Shown: positions 29,666 through 40,324 of the stretch, piece after piece | How positions within the stretch are numbered: the first letter of the stretch is position 1 | How the letters are laid out: the number at the start of each line of letters is the position of its first letter | Source of the DNA: Succinivibrionaceae bacterium | Lineage (GTDB): Bacteria; Pseudomonadota; Gammaproteobacteria; Enterobacterales; Succinivibrionaceae | Assembly: GCA_016284235.1 (NCBI GenBank) | Contig: JAEEOK010000124.1 | Coordinates: 1-64,000, forward strand | DNA: 64,000 bases | Reading direction: 5' to 3' | The notes under the pieces: model-generated | What the model was told of the DNA's origin: nothing | The model's input: only the letters and a program-made list of their open reading frames with translations | The model's database searches: none | Position numbers and translations under genes: made by a program

Positions 29666-32600
29666 TTGAGCTCATATATCAATTTTCCTATCGCAATTGT
29701 CGGTGCTGCCTGCCGTCTTCCCGGCAACGCCAGATCCCTGGACGGTTTATGGAATATTCTTTCACAGGGATATGATGCCGTCACAAAGGTGCCTCTGTCG
29801 CGGTGGGACACATCCAGTTACCTTCACCCCCGCCGAGATATGCCCGGTCATACAGTAAGCGTCAGCGCCGGTATAATAGATGATATTTTCGATTTTGATC
29901 CCGGATTTTTCGGTATTTCACGCACAGAGGCCGAAGCGATGGATCCGCAGCAGAAGCTGCTGCTGGAACTGACATGGGAGGCACTGGAGGATGCAGGTAT
30001 CAGACCTTCCTCGCTGTCCGGCTCCGATACTGCAGTTTTTGTGGGTGCGGCCTCCCCTGATGCAGGCACCAGTCATGCCGATGACATATGTGCAACATCG
30101 CCGTACAGCATGACCGGAACAAATCTCAGCATTATATCCAACCGTATTTCCTACATATATAATTTCCATGGTCCGAGCATGACCATAGACACCGCATGCT
30201 CGTCCGCCATGCACGCTCTGCACCAGGCATGTCTGGAACTTGCAGCAGGAAATGCCGGAATGGCTGTTGCGGGAGGTGTCAATGTTCTTCTGGCACCGTA
30301 TCCGTTTGTAGGTTTTTCTCAGGCTCACATGCTGTCGCCAGAAGGACGCTGCAAGGTATTTGATGCCTCCGGCGACGGATATGTGAGATCCGAAGGAGGA
30401 GGAATTGTACTGCTCCAGCCTCTTAGCGAAGCACTGGCGCAGGGCAGACACATCCATGCGGTTATCCGCGGAATAGGAATCAACAGCGACGGACGCACCC
30501 AGGGTATAGCATTGCCGAGCGCCTCTGCACAGGAAGAGCTTTTAAGAGGGGTCTACGATGCCGCTGGCTGCAAACCTGACCGGCTTGCATATGTTGAAGC
30601 CCACGGCACCGGAACTGCCGTAGGCGATCCGATAGAAACATCAGCAATCGGCAGAGCTCTCGGTCAGCGTCGCTGCACGCCGCTGTGGGTCGGATCTGTA
30701 AAATGCAATGTCGGTCATCTTGAAACCGCCTCGGCCATGGCCGGTCTCATGAAGTCCCTTCTTGTATTAAGAGAAGGCAGAATCCCGCCTCAGATCCATC
30801 TTAACAATATCAATCCGGCTATAGACTGCAGTGCACTCAACCTGAGATTTCCTCTAAAAACCGAGCCGCTTCCAGAAGTTGACGGAAAACGGTGCATAGG
30901 CATAAATTCCTTCGGTTTCGGAGGATCCAACGGTCACCTGCTGCTGGAGGCTGCAGATCCTGCCAAATCAGGCAAACGCATCCAGACATCAGTGCCGCCG
31001 ATGTTCATATCTGCTTCAAGCGAGGAAAGTCTGCACAGACTGGCTGAAAGCTATGCTGAAAGAATAGAGAAAAATCCGGACTCCTACTACGATCTTGCCT
31101 GCGGAGCCCACTACAGACGTGAACTGCTGTCAAAACGGCTTGTGGCGGAAGGTGATACTCCAAAAGATGTTGCTCTGGCACTCAGAGGAGGCTCTTCAGA
31201 AGATGAAAGCGCATCATGCGGCACTGCCGAAGGTGAAGCCGTCCCGCCATCAAAAGCTGATGTCAGGACAGCATTCGTCTTTTCCGGCAACGGCGGTCAG
31301 TGGACCGGCATGGGCAGAGACATGATGGCTAATCCTGCCTTTGCAAAAGCCGCAAACGAGGTGGCACAGCTCATGAAGCAGTATTCAGAAAAGGATCTGC
31401 TGGAAATCATGAATAATGCCACAGACGAGGACATGGCTCATACCGATACGGCGCAGCAGCTGCTTTTTCTGATCCAGGTCGGACTCTGCGCCGCACTGGA
31501 CGCTGTCGGGATAAGAGCCGACGCCGCATTCGGCCACAGCGTCGGTGAAATTGCAGCCGCATGGTACTGCGGAGCTGTATCTCTCAAAGAGGCAGTGCGC
31601 ATAATCTACTACCGCAGCATGCATCAGGAAAGCACGGCAGGAGCGGGCCGCATGGCCGCTGCAAGCATAGGTGCCGATGAAGCAGCGGATCTTGCAGAGC
31701 GCTACGGTGATGTGGAGATTGCAGGAATCAACGCAGCCGATGCCGTTACGCTCAGCGGTAGCGGGGAAACACTTGCACAGATAGGAAAGGAGCTTAAATC
31801 AAGGCATATTTTCTTCAAAATGCTGCCGCTTAATTATGCATTCCACAGTTCACGCATGGAAAGCATACACCGGAGTCTGCTGGATGATCTTGCATCAATT
31901 GAAACAAGGGCGCCTAAGCTTCACTTTATCTCTAGCATAACAGGAAAGGAGCATACTGAAGGATGTCCGGCCTCATACTGGTGGGACAATGTTCGAAAGC
32001 CTGTGAACTTCCGCGGAGCCGAGCAGACAGCTATAAGTCTCGGTGTCCGCCACTTTCTTGAAATCGGACCGCACAGCATACTGCTGCGTTATCTGAGAAG
32101 CGGACTGGACAAGGCAGACTGCATGGACGGCGGACAGGTTGAAGGCTGGACAGGAGGAACACTTTCAAGAAACAGTGGCGTCGAGCAGTTCGGCAAGGCA
32201 TGGAAGGCGGCATGGATCGGCGGATGGCCTGCGGATCTGTCAAAACATTTCGACAGACCGTCGGACAGAGTTGATCTGCCTTTATATCCCTGGAACAATG
32301 CCGAATGCAGACTGGCTGCAACACCGGAATGCCGGGGTTTTGTAAACAGCATAAAAGAGCATCCTCTTCTCGGCCGCCGTCTTCACAACCAGAATGTATG
32401 GGAAAATGTAATCGATACCGAAGGATATCCATGGATAAGGGATCACAAGGTAGGCGATACCGTCTACTACCCTGCAGCGGCCTATATTGAGATGGCTCTT
32501 GCCGTTCTGGAGCAAATTTCGCAAAAAGATGAAAAACTGGCTTTATGCAACACTTCTATTCTCAGACCTGTCATTCTTCACGAACGTCAGCCGCTTGTAA

Positions 32601-35600
32601 TAAGAACATCTTTAAGCGAGTCGGATGATGAGATCAGGATGTTTTCCCGTCCGTATATGCGCGACGAGCCGTGGACTCTTAATGCAAGAGCACGAATAAT
32701 CCATACAGACGTCACTGCAAGAAAATTTGACAAAGCCGGACATCCGGAGCAGTTCGGAGAACCTGTTTCCGCAGAAAAACTGTATGAAATCACGCAGAAG
32801 GCGAATATGAACTACGGTTCAGTATTCAGATCCGTTGAATGCGGCTGGATTGAAAACAGCGTAATGCTCAGCAGATTCAGACATGAGTCCGGGGATGAAA
32901 TGCAGGACTGGAGCAGAAATATGCTTATACCGCCTCCTCTCCTGGACGGAAGCCTGCAGCCGCTTTTTGCCATAATCGAGAACCAGGTGGACAAATATCC
33001 GGCTCCGCGCCTGCCGTACTGGTTTGAGCGGTGCATTCTCATCCGCCGCGGATATCCGGTGTATGCCCGGACGCACGTGCCGAAATCAACACGCCACGGA
33101 GTAGTATGCAACGTCTCTCTCTTTGACATAAACGGTGATGAACTGTTAAGACTTGAGGGAGGCCGGGCGCGAACCGTAGAGCAGCTTGCCGCACCGCGTC
33201 CGTCAGTCTACGCAACCTACGCCGTGCCACAGCCGCATCCGTCGGCAGAAATTCCTGACGGTCTGCCGTCGATGCATGATCTGTCGGAAAAACTGCGTGA
33301 AAAATCAGATAATCTGACAGATACGGATCAGTGGCGTCACTACACCGATGAAATTCTTCCGCTTCGCGAACTTGCAGGAATTGCACTTGCTGATGAACTT
33401 GAAAACAGCGATGCGGGATTCCGCTTTGCAGATCTTACCGTTCGTCTGCAGCAGTATGCGGCTGCACGCGGAAATGAGGTAACAGACTCACTGCCCGGTT
33501 TTGATGAAATCTGGTGCACTCTTGCTGCAGAGGCTCCCCATGACTCTGCTGTAAACATGCTGCTCGCAAATGCCCGCAGAACACTCCTCGGCAATGAAGA
33601 ACCGATCTCCTGCAGCCATCCGCTCAGACTCGAATACCGCCGCCAGGAATACCGCACCGACAGCATCCTCTGCCGGCATGCGCTTGAAGAATACATTAAA
33701 AACGCCGCCTCGCCGGTCAGCATACTTGAAATAAATGCAGAGCCGTCGAGCCTGGGAAGAATTTCAGGTCAGCAGCTCAGCAGACACTTCAGAATTCTTG
33801 CAGCGCAGAATGATGCCGAACTCAAACAGCTCAGTCTTGCATGCGAAGCTATGGATGCATCAGTACAGGATGCACCGGTTGAAGTTGTTGAATGGAACAT
33901 TCAGAAGGAAAAGGCCCCGGTAAAGGTTCACGCCGCAGTAGCTTTCCACTGTCTCAGCAGTGCTGATGACATACCGGCCGTGCTTGAGCGCTGCCGCGAT
34001 GCACTCCACGAAAACGGTCTGCTGATCCTGGCGGAAAGCGAACCGAATATTACAGACGACATTATTTTCGGACAGGAGGAATCCTGGTGGATAACCTCAA
34101 AGAGCAGTCCCGACTCGGTATCACGCCAGCTTGCGCCGCAGGAATGGGAAAAGGCTCTGCAGGATGCCGGATTTACTGATATTGAGCTAATAAAGCCGGA
34201 TCCGGCGGTGCCGCGTTTCATAATTCTGGCAAAATCCGCCGGAAAAGAGACAGCGGATGAAATCAGAGCATCCGAGCAGACCACATGGGTACTCTGTACG
34301 GACAGCGGTATTCCTCCGCTGATCAGCAGCGTGCTTGACAGGATTTCACAGAATGCATCCCTTAGAGGTGATACAGTAATACATCTCACCGGCGGAGAAA
34401 AGCTTTGCACGGAAGGAAATGAATGGCAGTGCAGCACAGATGATGCGGATCAGTGGAAATCCGTATGGGAGACCCTTGCCGGAGAAAACCGTCCTGCAGT
34501 TTTGATTGACGCACTGTCGCTCGGCTGTGACGGACTTGATCCCGGTGCCGCAGGACTGCAGTGTTCCGCACTGGTGCAGGCTGTCCGCGGCTGGAACTCA
34601 GCGGGACGTCCGGCTGCATCCCTAAGACTGCTGACCGTAAATGCCCAGCCATCTCCTGATAACTGCGGAAAGGACATCCGTCCGTCCCAGGCATCCCTGA
34701 TCGGAGCAGCCCGCGTGCTTATGAACGAGATGCCGTCCCTTGGCGCATTCTGCATCGATATGCATATGTCGGCCGGTGATGAAAACAACACCCTGCTGAT
34801 AAACAGCGCTGTAAGAGAACTGATGCATCCTTCAAAGGAGCATGAAGTAATCTTAAAGGGAGCCATGCGCTATGTGCTCAGATCAGAAAACACCACAGAA
34901 AAATCAGACGTGAAATCCGGAAATTCACTGAAGCTTGAATGCACAGTTCCGGGTCACCTTGAAACGCTCCGCTGGGTGCCGGCCCCTGTCCCTGAGCCTA
35001 AGGGAAATGAAGTGCGCGTAAAGGTTCATGCAACCGGTCTTAACTTCCGCGACGTCATGTGGGCCATGAATATGCTTCCGGAGGAGGCTCTTGAAAACGG
35101 ATTTTCAGGTCCAGGTCTTGGAATAGAGTGCTCCGGCGTAGTTGAAGCGACAGGATCCGAAGTCAGCGGCATAACCGCCGGACAGAGAGTTCTGTGCTTC
35201 GGTTCCCAGTGCTTTGCAAACTGCGTGCTTACAACAAGTGACGCCGTGACTCAGATACCGGATGAATGGAGTTTTGCAGACGCTGCCACAATTCCTGTCG
35301 CATTTTTCACAGCATGGTATGCCATCAGACATCTTGCCAATATGCAGTCCGGTGAACGGATCCTTATACACGGTGCTGCAGGCGGTGTGGGACTTGCCGC
35401 GATACAGATAGCATCAACACTCGGTCTGCAGGTATACGCCACAGCCGGCAGCGATGACAAGCGCAGTATGCTGAGTCTGCTCGGTGTTGAACACATCTAC
35501 GATTCCCGCTCCTATTCCTTCCATGATCAGATCATGCAGGACACAAACGGCGAAGGTGTGGATGCGGTGCTCAATTCTCTGGCGGGAGAAGGCATTGATC

Positions 35601-37150
35601 AGAGCTTAAGACTTCTGCGTCCGTACGGCCGCTTCCTTGAACTTGGAAAACGGGATTTTTATGCTGATAACTCAATCAGGATCCGTCCGTTCCGCAACAA
35701 CATAAGTTTCTTCGGAATAGATGTGGATCAGTTCATCAAGGATCGACCGGAGCTCGGCCGCAGAATTTTCAGTGAAATAATGGAGCATTTCAGAAACGGC
35801 GACTGGACTCCTCTGCAGTACAGTCTCTACGCATCAGACGAGGCCGAACACGCATACAGAGCTATGCAGCAGTCCCGCCATGTGGGAAAAATTGTGATTG
35901 AACCTCCTGCCCGGACAAAAGGATCTGCAGAAACAGAGGTCGGCACGGCTCTTGACGTTCATACCGGCGGAAGCTACATCATAACCGGAGGACTCGGAGG
36001 TTTCGGTCTTGAAACAGCACGCCGTCTGGCAATGCTCGGCGCCGGCGCTCTTATCCTGATAAGCCGCAGGGGTGCCACGGAGGATAATGCCGCGGCTCTT
36101 GAAGAACTCGCCACTCTCGGTCTCAAAGACGGTCAAAAACGCACCGTGACTGCCCTGGCGCAGGATGTTACAGATTACGAAAGCCTTGCCGGCAGTCTTG
36201 ACAGGGTTCTTGCAGAACTTCCTCCGCTTAAGGGCGTTGTTCACGCGGCCGCCGTTCTTGATGACGGGATAATCACCGATATGACACCTGAGCGCATTCA
36301 GCGAGTCCTGTCGCCTAAGCTTGCAGGAGCATTCAACCTGCACCGCTATACTCTAAACAGCAGGCTTGATTTCTTCATCATGTACTCATCCGCCACAACG
36401 CTTCTTGGCAATCCGGGACAGGTAAACTACGTTGCAGCCAACCAGGGACTTGAAGCTCTGGCCGCTCTGCGCCGCGGCATGGGACTGCCGGGACTGGCGG
36501 TGGGATGGAGTGCAATCAGCGATGCCGGCATGCTTGCAAGAGACAGGCATACTCTTGATTCGCTGATCCGTGTAACAGGCCTTACTCCGCTTACCTCCGC
36601 CGGAGCTCTTGATGCCCTTGCAAAGCTGCCTGCAGACTGCCATCCGGCTCCTGCGATCTTCAGCGCCGACTGGAAAAAGCTGTCACGGCTGCCGGCTGCC
36701 AAGCTTCCGCGCTTTTCGCATCTTAGAGCCGATGACGACAGTACCGGGGATCATGAAGAATCGATTGGAGGCATTGTTCGCAGTCTGTCTCCTGAAAAGG
36801 CTCTGACCAGGGTTACGGAAATAGTTACAGCCACGGTGGCCAGAATCATGCGCGTTCCGGTATCTTCAGTCAAGCCGGGAAAGCCCCTTGCAGATATGGG
36901 AATGGATTCCCTCATGTCGGTTGAACTTATGGTTGCACTTGAGGAAAAACTGGAGGGTCAGTCCCTGATGGGCGGTCTCAGTGCCGGCGCCAGCATTCGT
37001 GATGTCGCCGAGAGAATAGTCTCGCTGTTCAGGGATAACGGATCAGGATCTGGAGATATCCGTTCAGCCATGGAAAGCAGCCATAACGTCAGTATGAAGG
37101 AAGAATTTGCGGACAGGGTTATAAAAGATGTGGAAGGTCGCGGTATATGA
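29666..37150 (+). CDS. Type I polyketide/fatty-acid synthase, KS-AT-DH-pseudoMT-ER-KR-ACP, RkpA-like
   Basis: KS (DTACSSAMHAL, EAHGTGT, NVGHLE), AT (GHSVGEIAAAW), DH (WIRDHKVGDTVYYPAAAYIEMAL), degenerate methyltransferase segment, ER (LIHGAAGGVGLAAIQIA), KR (YIITGGLGGFGLETARRLA), ACP (LADMGMDSLMSVEL); no thioesterase. TTG start. Confidence 0.93.
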   Translation: MSSYINFPIAIVGAACRLPGNARSLDGLWNILSQGYDAVTKVPLSRWDTSSYLHPRRDMPGHTVSVSAGIIDDIFDFDPGFFGISRTEAEAMDPQQKLLLELTWEALEDAGIRPSSLSGSDTAVFVGAASPDAGTSHADDICATSPYSMTGTNLSIISNRISYIYNFHGPSMTIDTACSSAMHALHQACLELAAGNAGMAVAGGVNVLLAPYPFVGFSQAHMLSPEGRCKVFDASGDGYVRSEGGGIVLLQPLSEALAQGRHIHAVIRGIGINSDGRTQGIALPSASAQEELLRGVYDAAGCKPDRLAYVEAHGTGTAVGDPIETSAIGRALGQRRCTPLWVGSVKCNVGHLETASAMAGLMKSLLVLREGRIPPQIHLNNINPAIDCSALNLRFPLKTEPLPEVDGKRCIGINSFGFGGSNGHLLLEAADPAKSGKRIQTSVPPMFISASSEESLHRLAESYAERIEKNPDSYYDLACGAHYRRELLSKRLVAEGDTPKDVALALRGGSSEDESASCGTAEGEAVPPSKADVRTAFVFSGNGGQWTGMGRDMMANPAFAKAANEVAQLMKQYSEKDLLEIMNNATDEDMAHTDTAQQLLFLIQVGLCAALDAVGIRADAAFGHSVGEIAAAWYCGAVSLKEAVRIIYYRSMHQESTAGAGRMAAASIGADEAADLAERYGDVEIAGINAADAVTLSGSGETLAQIGKELKSRHIFFKMLPLNYAFHSSRMESIHRSLLDDLASIETRAPKLHFISSITGKEHTEGCPASYWWDNVRKPVNFRGAEQTAISLGVRHFLEIGPHSILLRYLRSGLDKADCMDGGQVEGWTGGTLSRNSGVEQFGKAWKAAWIGGWPADLSKHFDRPSDRVDLPLYPWNNAECRLAATPECRGFVNSIKEHPLLGRRLHNQNVWENVIDTEGYPWIRDHKVGDTVYYPAAAYIEMALAVLEQISQKDEKLALCNTSILRPVILHERQPLVIRTSLSESDDEIRMFSRPYMRDEPWTLNARARIIHTDVTARKFDKAGHPEQFGEPVSAEKLYEITQKANMNYGSVFRSVECGWIENSVMLSRFRHESGDEMQDWSRNMLIPPPLLDGSLQPLFAIIENQVDKYPAPRLPYWFERCILIRRGYPVYARTHVPKSTRHGVVCNVSLFDINGDELLRLEGGRARTVEQLAAPRPSVYATYAVPQPHPSAEIPDGLPSMHDLSEKLREKSDNLTDTDQWRHYTDEILPLRELAGIALADELENSDAGFRFADLTVRLQQYAAARGNEVTDSLPGFDEIWCTLAAEAPHDSAVNMLLANARRTLLGNEEPISCSHPLRLEYRRQEYRTDSILCRHALEEYIKNAASPVSILEINAEPSSLGRISGQQLSRHFRILAAQNDAELKQLSLACEAMDASVQDAPVEVVEWNIQKEKAPVKVHAAVAFHCLSSADDIPAVLERCRDALHENGLLILAESEPNITDDIIFGQEESWWITSKSSPDSVSRQLAPQEWEKALQDAGFTDIELIKPDPAVPRFIILAKSAGKETADEIRASEQTTWVLCTDSGIPPLISSVLDRISQNASLRGDTVIHLTGGEKLCTEGNEWQCSTDDADQWKSVWETLAGENRPAVLIDALSLGCDGLDPGAAGLQCSALVQAVRGWNSAGRPAASLRLLTVNAQPSPDNCGKDIRPSQASLIGAARVLMNEMPSLGAFCIDMHMSAGDENNTLLINSAVRELMHPSKEHEVILKGAMRYVLRSENTTEKSDVKSGNSLKLECTVPGHLETLRWVPAPVPEPKGNEVRVKVHATGLNFRDVMWAMNMLPEEALENGFSGPGLGIECSGVVEATGSEVSGITAGQRVLCFGSQCFANCVLTTSDAVTQIPDEWSFADAATIPVAFFTAWYAIRHLANMQSGERILIHGAAGGVGLAAIQIASTLGLQVYATAGSDDKRSMLSLLGVEHIYDSRSYSFHDQIMQDTNGEGVDAVLNSLAGEGIDQSLRLLRPYGRFLELGKRDFYADNSIRIRPFRNNISFFGIDVDQFIKDRPELGRRIFSEIMEHFRNGDWTPLQYSLYASDEAEHAYRAMQQSRHVGKIVIEPPARTKGSAETEVGTALDVHTGGSYIITGGLGGFGLETARRLAMLGAGALILISRRGATEDNAAALEELATLGLKDGQKRTVTALAQDVTDYESLAGSLDRVLAELPPLKGVVHAAAVLDDGIITDMTPERIQRVLSPKLAGAFNLHRYTLNSRLDFFIMYSSATTLLGNPGQVNYVAANQGLEALAALRRGMGLPGLAVGWSAISDAGMLARDRHTLDSLIRVTGLTPLTSAGALDALAKLPADCHPAPAIFSADWKKLSRLPAAKLPRFSHLRADDDSTGDHEESIGGIVRSLSPEKALTRVTEIVTATVARIMRVPVSSVKPGKPLADMGMDSLMSVELMVALEEKLEGQSLMGGLSAGASIRDVAERIVSLFRDNGSGSGDIRSAMESSHNVSMKEEFADRVIKDVEGRGI

Positions 37151-38499
37151 GTGAAGTGAAAAAGCGTTTCGGCATCAGCAGGGAGGAGAAGCAGCGTCTT
37201 CTTGCGGCAATGCGGGGACAGACACCGGTCAAGGCTGTTCAGTCCAGAACGGCGCAGCGAAGCATCCCGCAGGAATGGCTCCGCTTTGACACTCTGCCCG
37301 GATATACTGAAATAAAGGTGCAGAAGGCCGTGGCCAGACAGGCCGGACTTGATGACGTTTATTATGTGCTCCATGAGGGTCTTGCGACAAATCATACGAA
37401 AATTGACGGCCGTGATTTGATAAATTTTTCAAGCTACGATTATCTCGGCCTGAACGGAGATTCAAGAATTCTGGAAGCGGTGGAGGAAGCCGCCAGCAAG
37501 TACGGCATATCCACTTCAGCAAGCCGTCTTACTGCCGGGGAGCGTTCGGTACACCGGCAGCTTGAAAAGACTCTGGCAGAACTCTGCGGCACCGAGGACT
37601 GCATCTGCTATGTAAGCGGTCACGGGGCGAACATGTCAACCCTTGGCTGTCTTTTCGGCTGCAGAGACGTGATTTTTCACGATGCCCTGTGCCATAATTC
37701 CCTGCTTCTCGGAGCAACTCTTTCCGGTGCCGCCAGATACTCATATCCTAACAACGATATGGATGCGCTTGAAGAAATTCTAAGGGAGCACCGCTACTCC
37801 CATCAGCGCGCAGTAATTGTCACCGAGGGGCTGTTCGGCATGGACGGATGCCTGTGCAACCTTCCGCGCCTGCTGGAGCTTAAACACGAATACGGCTGCA
37901 TGCTGATGGTGGATGAGGCTCATTCCATGGGTGTCATAGGAAAAACAGGCCGCGGTGTGCGTGAATATTTCAATATAAAGTCTGAAGATGTGGATATCTG
38001 GATGGGAACCCTCAGCAAATCCTTCTGCGGATGCGGAGGCTATATCGCCGGAAGTTCTGCTCTGGTGGAATTTCTCAAATACAAGGCACCAGGTTTTGTA
38101 TACAGTGTCGGAATGCCGCCGTGCATAGCAGCCGCTTCCAATGAGGCTGTGCGCATCATGCTTGCCGAGCCGGAGCGTCTTGAACGCCTGCATAACAACG
38201 GTAAACTGTTTCTGACCCTGGCAAAGGAAAAAAATCTCGATACGGGAAAATCGGAAGGATTTCCGGTAATACCTGTTATGGTGGGTGATTCACTGTCGGC
38301 TGCATTATTCTCGCAGGAGATGAGAAACCGCGGAATTCTGGCACTGCCTGTAATATATCCTGGAGTCGAGGAAGGAAAAGCAAGACTGAGATTTTTTATA
38401 TCCGCCATGCATACAGAGGATGATATAAGAACAGCCGTAAATGCGGCCGCCCTGGCACTTCCTGAAGCACGAAGGAAAGCTGCATCATATGCAAAATAA
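37147..38499 (+). CDS. Alpha-oxoamine synthase (AONS/SPT family PLP enzyme), RkpG-like
   Basis: NFSSYDYLGLNGDSRILEAVEEA, YGISTSASRLTAGERSVHRQLEKTLAEL, MLMVDEAHSMGVIGKTGRGV, GTLSKSFCGCGGYIAGS (PLP Lys); ATGA overlap with the PKS stop. Confidence 0.93.
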   Translation: MSEVKKRFGISREEKQRLLAAMRGQTPVKAVQSRTAQRSIPQEWLRFDTLPGYTEIKVQKAVARQAGLDDVYYVLHEGLATNHTKIDGRDLINFSSYDYLGLNGDSRILEAVEEAASKYGISTSASRLTAGERSVHRQLEKTLAELCGTEDCICYVSGHGANMSTLGCLFGCRDVIFHDALCHNSLLLGATLSGAARYSYPNNDMDALEEILREHRYSHQRAVIVTEGLFGMDGCLCNLPRLLELKHEYGCMLMVDEAHSMGVIGKTGRGVREYFNIKSEDVDIWMGTLSKSFCGCGGYIAGSSALVEFLKYKAPGFVYSVGMPPCIAAASNEAVRIMLAEPERLERLHNNGKLFLTLAKEKNLDTGKSEGFPVIPVMVGDSLSAALFSQEMRNRGILALPVIYPGVEEGKARLRFFISAMHTEDDIRTAVNAAALALPEARRKAASYAK

Positions 38500-40324
38500 C
38501 AAGAGGTCATTTCTATTTCTTCAGGGGCCCCTGAGTCCTTTCTTCCGCGAACTGGGAAAAGCTCTGCGCGATTCCGGATGCGAGGTTCACAGAATTAATT
38601 TCTGCGGCGGCGATGTAGTCTACTGGCCGCATGGAAATACCCACTGGTGGCTTGGACATGTCTACGAGTGGCCGCTGTGGATAGCCAGTCTGATGAAGAA
38701 ATATGAGATTACCGATATTGTACTTATGGGCGACTGGAGACCGCTGCACCGCGAGGCAATATGGCTTGGACGGCAGAGAGGAAACAGGATCTGGGTATTC
38801 GAGGAGGGATATCTGCGTCCCGGATACGTCACCCTTGAAGAAGGCGGAGTAAACGCCTACTCCAGTCTTCCACGGACTCCGGAGGATATCAGGAAACGTG
38901 CGTTCCAGCTGAAGGATGACAAGGCCCCTGTTCCGTCTGATGCACCTAATCCGATGTTCAACCGGGTTTTGAAAACCGCATGGAATCATGTCGGCAACAT
39001 ATTGCTGTGGCCTGTATTTCACAGATACCGGACACACCGCCCCTACACAATCGGCCGTGAGCTTACAGGCCATATTCCAAGATATCTGAACCGCAAAAAG
39101 AGAAGAAAGCACGGCGTTGAAGTAACGGATACCCTGCTTAAAGGAAACATCCCGTTCTATCTCATGCCGCTGCAGCTCGATGCCGACTCGCAGGTGCGGC
39201 GCCATTCGCCGTTTACCGGAATGCTTGAATGCATGGCCATGGTTATAACCGATTTTGCCCGCAATGCCCCCGCCGGCACCTTTCTTGTATTCAAGAATCA
39301 TCCTCTTGATAACGGACTGCGCAATTACCGCAGGTATATGAGATCACTTGGCCGGGCTACCGGCTGTTCAGAAAGGATCCGCTTCGTTGAGGAGGTTAAT
39401 CCGGAGCCTCTTTGCAAAAAGGCTCTCGGTCTGGTCCTGTGCAACAGCACCATCGGTATTTCCGCTCTTCAGCTGAACAAACCGGTCTACTGTCTCGGTC
39501 AGAGTATTTATGCCATGCCGGGACTGGCCGTCAATTCAAAGCAGATGTCTCTGTCTGAATTCTGGTACAGGCTTCCAAAACCGAATCCGGTTCTGGTCGA
39601 CAATTTTATAAGTGTTCTTAAAAATGATGCTCTGGTACCTGGTAATTTCTATTCAAAACAGGGTATACGTGACGCTGTGGAGGCATCACTCATCCGGATG
39701 AATAAGCAAAAGGAGATAACAATGTCTGACGTTCCTGTCTTCCGCCCCGCAGCCGAGGATGACGCACCTGTTCTTGCTGAAAAAATCACAGAGGTGTCAC
39801 CTGAAGTGGTAGATACCCTTCTCGGCGGTCTGGTGCCCGGAATCAATACTGAAAACATTCTTGCAATGGCACTGAGAGACAGCACTTCACACTACAGCTG
39901 CAAAAACTGCGTGCTTGCAGAAGTAGACGGCAGAACAGCCGGACTGCTGTTCGCATACCCTGCCGATAAACAGGGAATTCCGACAATAATGGAGAGCATG
40001 ATACCGTCCAGCCGTCTTGATCCGCTGCGTGAGATTCTGTCGGTCAGTGCTCAGGGAAGTCTCTACATTAATACGCTGTGGGTTGATCAGCAGTTTCGCG
40101 GTCAGGGAATGGCGGATTCTCTCATAGACTATGCACGCTTCTGGGCTGAAAGTCTCAATCTGAAATCACTGAGTCTCTTCTGCTGGAGAGACAACACCAG
40201 GGCCGTATCATTCTACCTGAGGCAGGGATTCAGGGTGGTACAGGAAATTTCCGCGCAGGGTCCCCTCACGGCAAATCATGAAAAGGGAGATCTTTATGTA
40301 CTGTCCCTGGAGGAGTCTGATTGA
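38489..40324 (+). CDS. KpsS/RkpJ-like capsule protein fused to a C-terminal GNAT acetyltransferase domain
   Basis: N-terminus SFLFLQGPLSPFFRELGKAL...INFCGGDVVYWP...IWVFEEGYLRPGYVTLE...FKNHPLDNG (KpsS family); C-terminus from about 39722 FRPAAEDDAPVLAEKI...LYINTLWVDQQFRGQGMADSLIDYARFWAESLNLKSLSLFCWRDNTRAVSFYLRQGF (GNAT). Start ATG at 38489 overlaps the AONS stop. Confidence 0.87.
   Translation: MQNNKRSFLFLQGPLSPFFRELGKALRDSGCEVHRINFCGGDVVYWPHGNTHWWLGHVYEWPLWIASLMKKYEITDIVLMGDWRPLHREAIWLGRQRGNRIWVFEEGYLRPGYVTLEEGGVNAYSSLPRTPEDIRKRAFQLKDDKAPVPSDAPNPMFNRVLKTAWNHVGNILLWPVFHRYRTHRPYTIGRELTGHIPRYLNRKKRRKHGVEVTDTLLKGNIPFYLMPLQLDADSQVRRHSPFTGMLECMAMVITDFARNAPAGTFLVFKNHPLDNGLRNYRRYMRSLGRATGCSERIRFVEEVNPEPLCKKALGLVLCNSTIGISALQLNKPVYCLGQSIYAMPGLAVNSKQMSLSEFWYRLPKPNPVLVDNFISVLKNDALVPGNFYSKQGIRDAVEASLIRMNKQKEITMSDVPVFRPAAEDDAPVLAEKITEVSPEVVDTLLGGLVPGINTENILAMALRDSTSHYSCKNCVLAEVDGRTAGLLFAYPADKQGIPTIMESMIPSSRLDPLREILSVSAQGSLYINTLWVDQQFRGQGMADSLIDYARFWAESLNLKSLSLFCWRDNTRAVSFYLRQGFRVVQEISAQGPLTANHEKGDLYVLSLEESD

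Noticed and set aside
29848-38510. Many 60-180 aa antisense ORFs inside the PKS and AONS genes
   Set aside because: Shadow ORFs of a GC-richer coding region; no recognisable domains, and the plus-strand frame is clearly coding.
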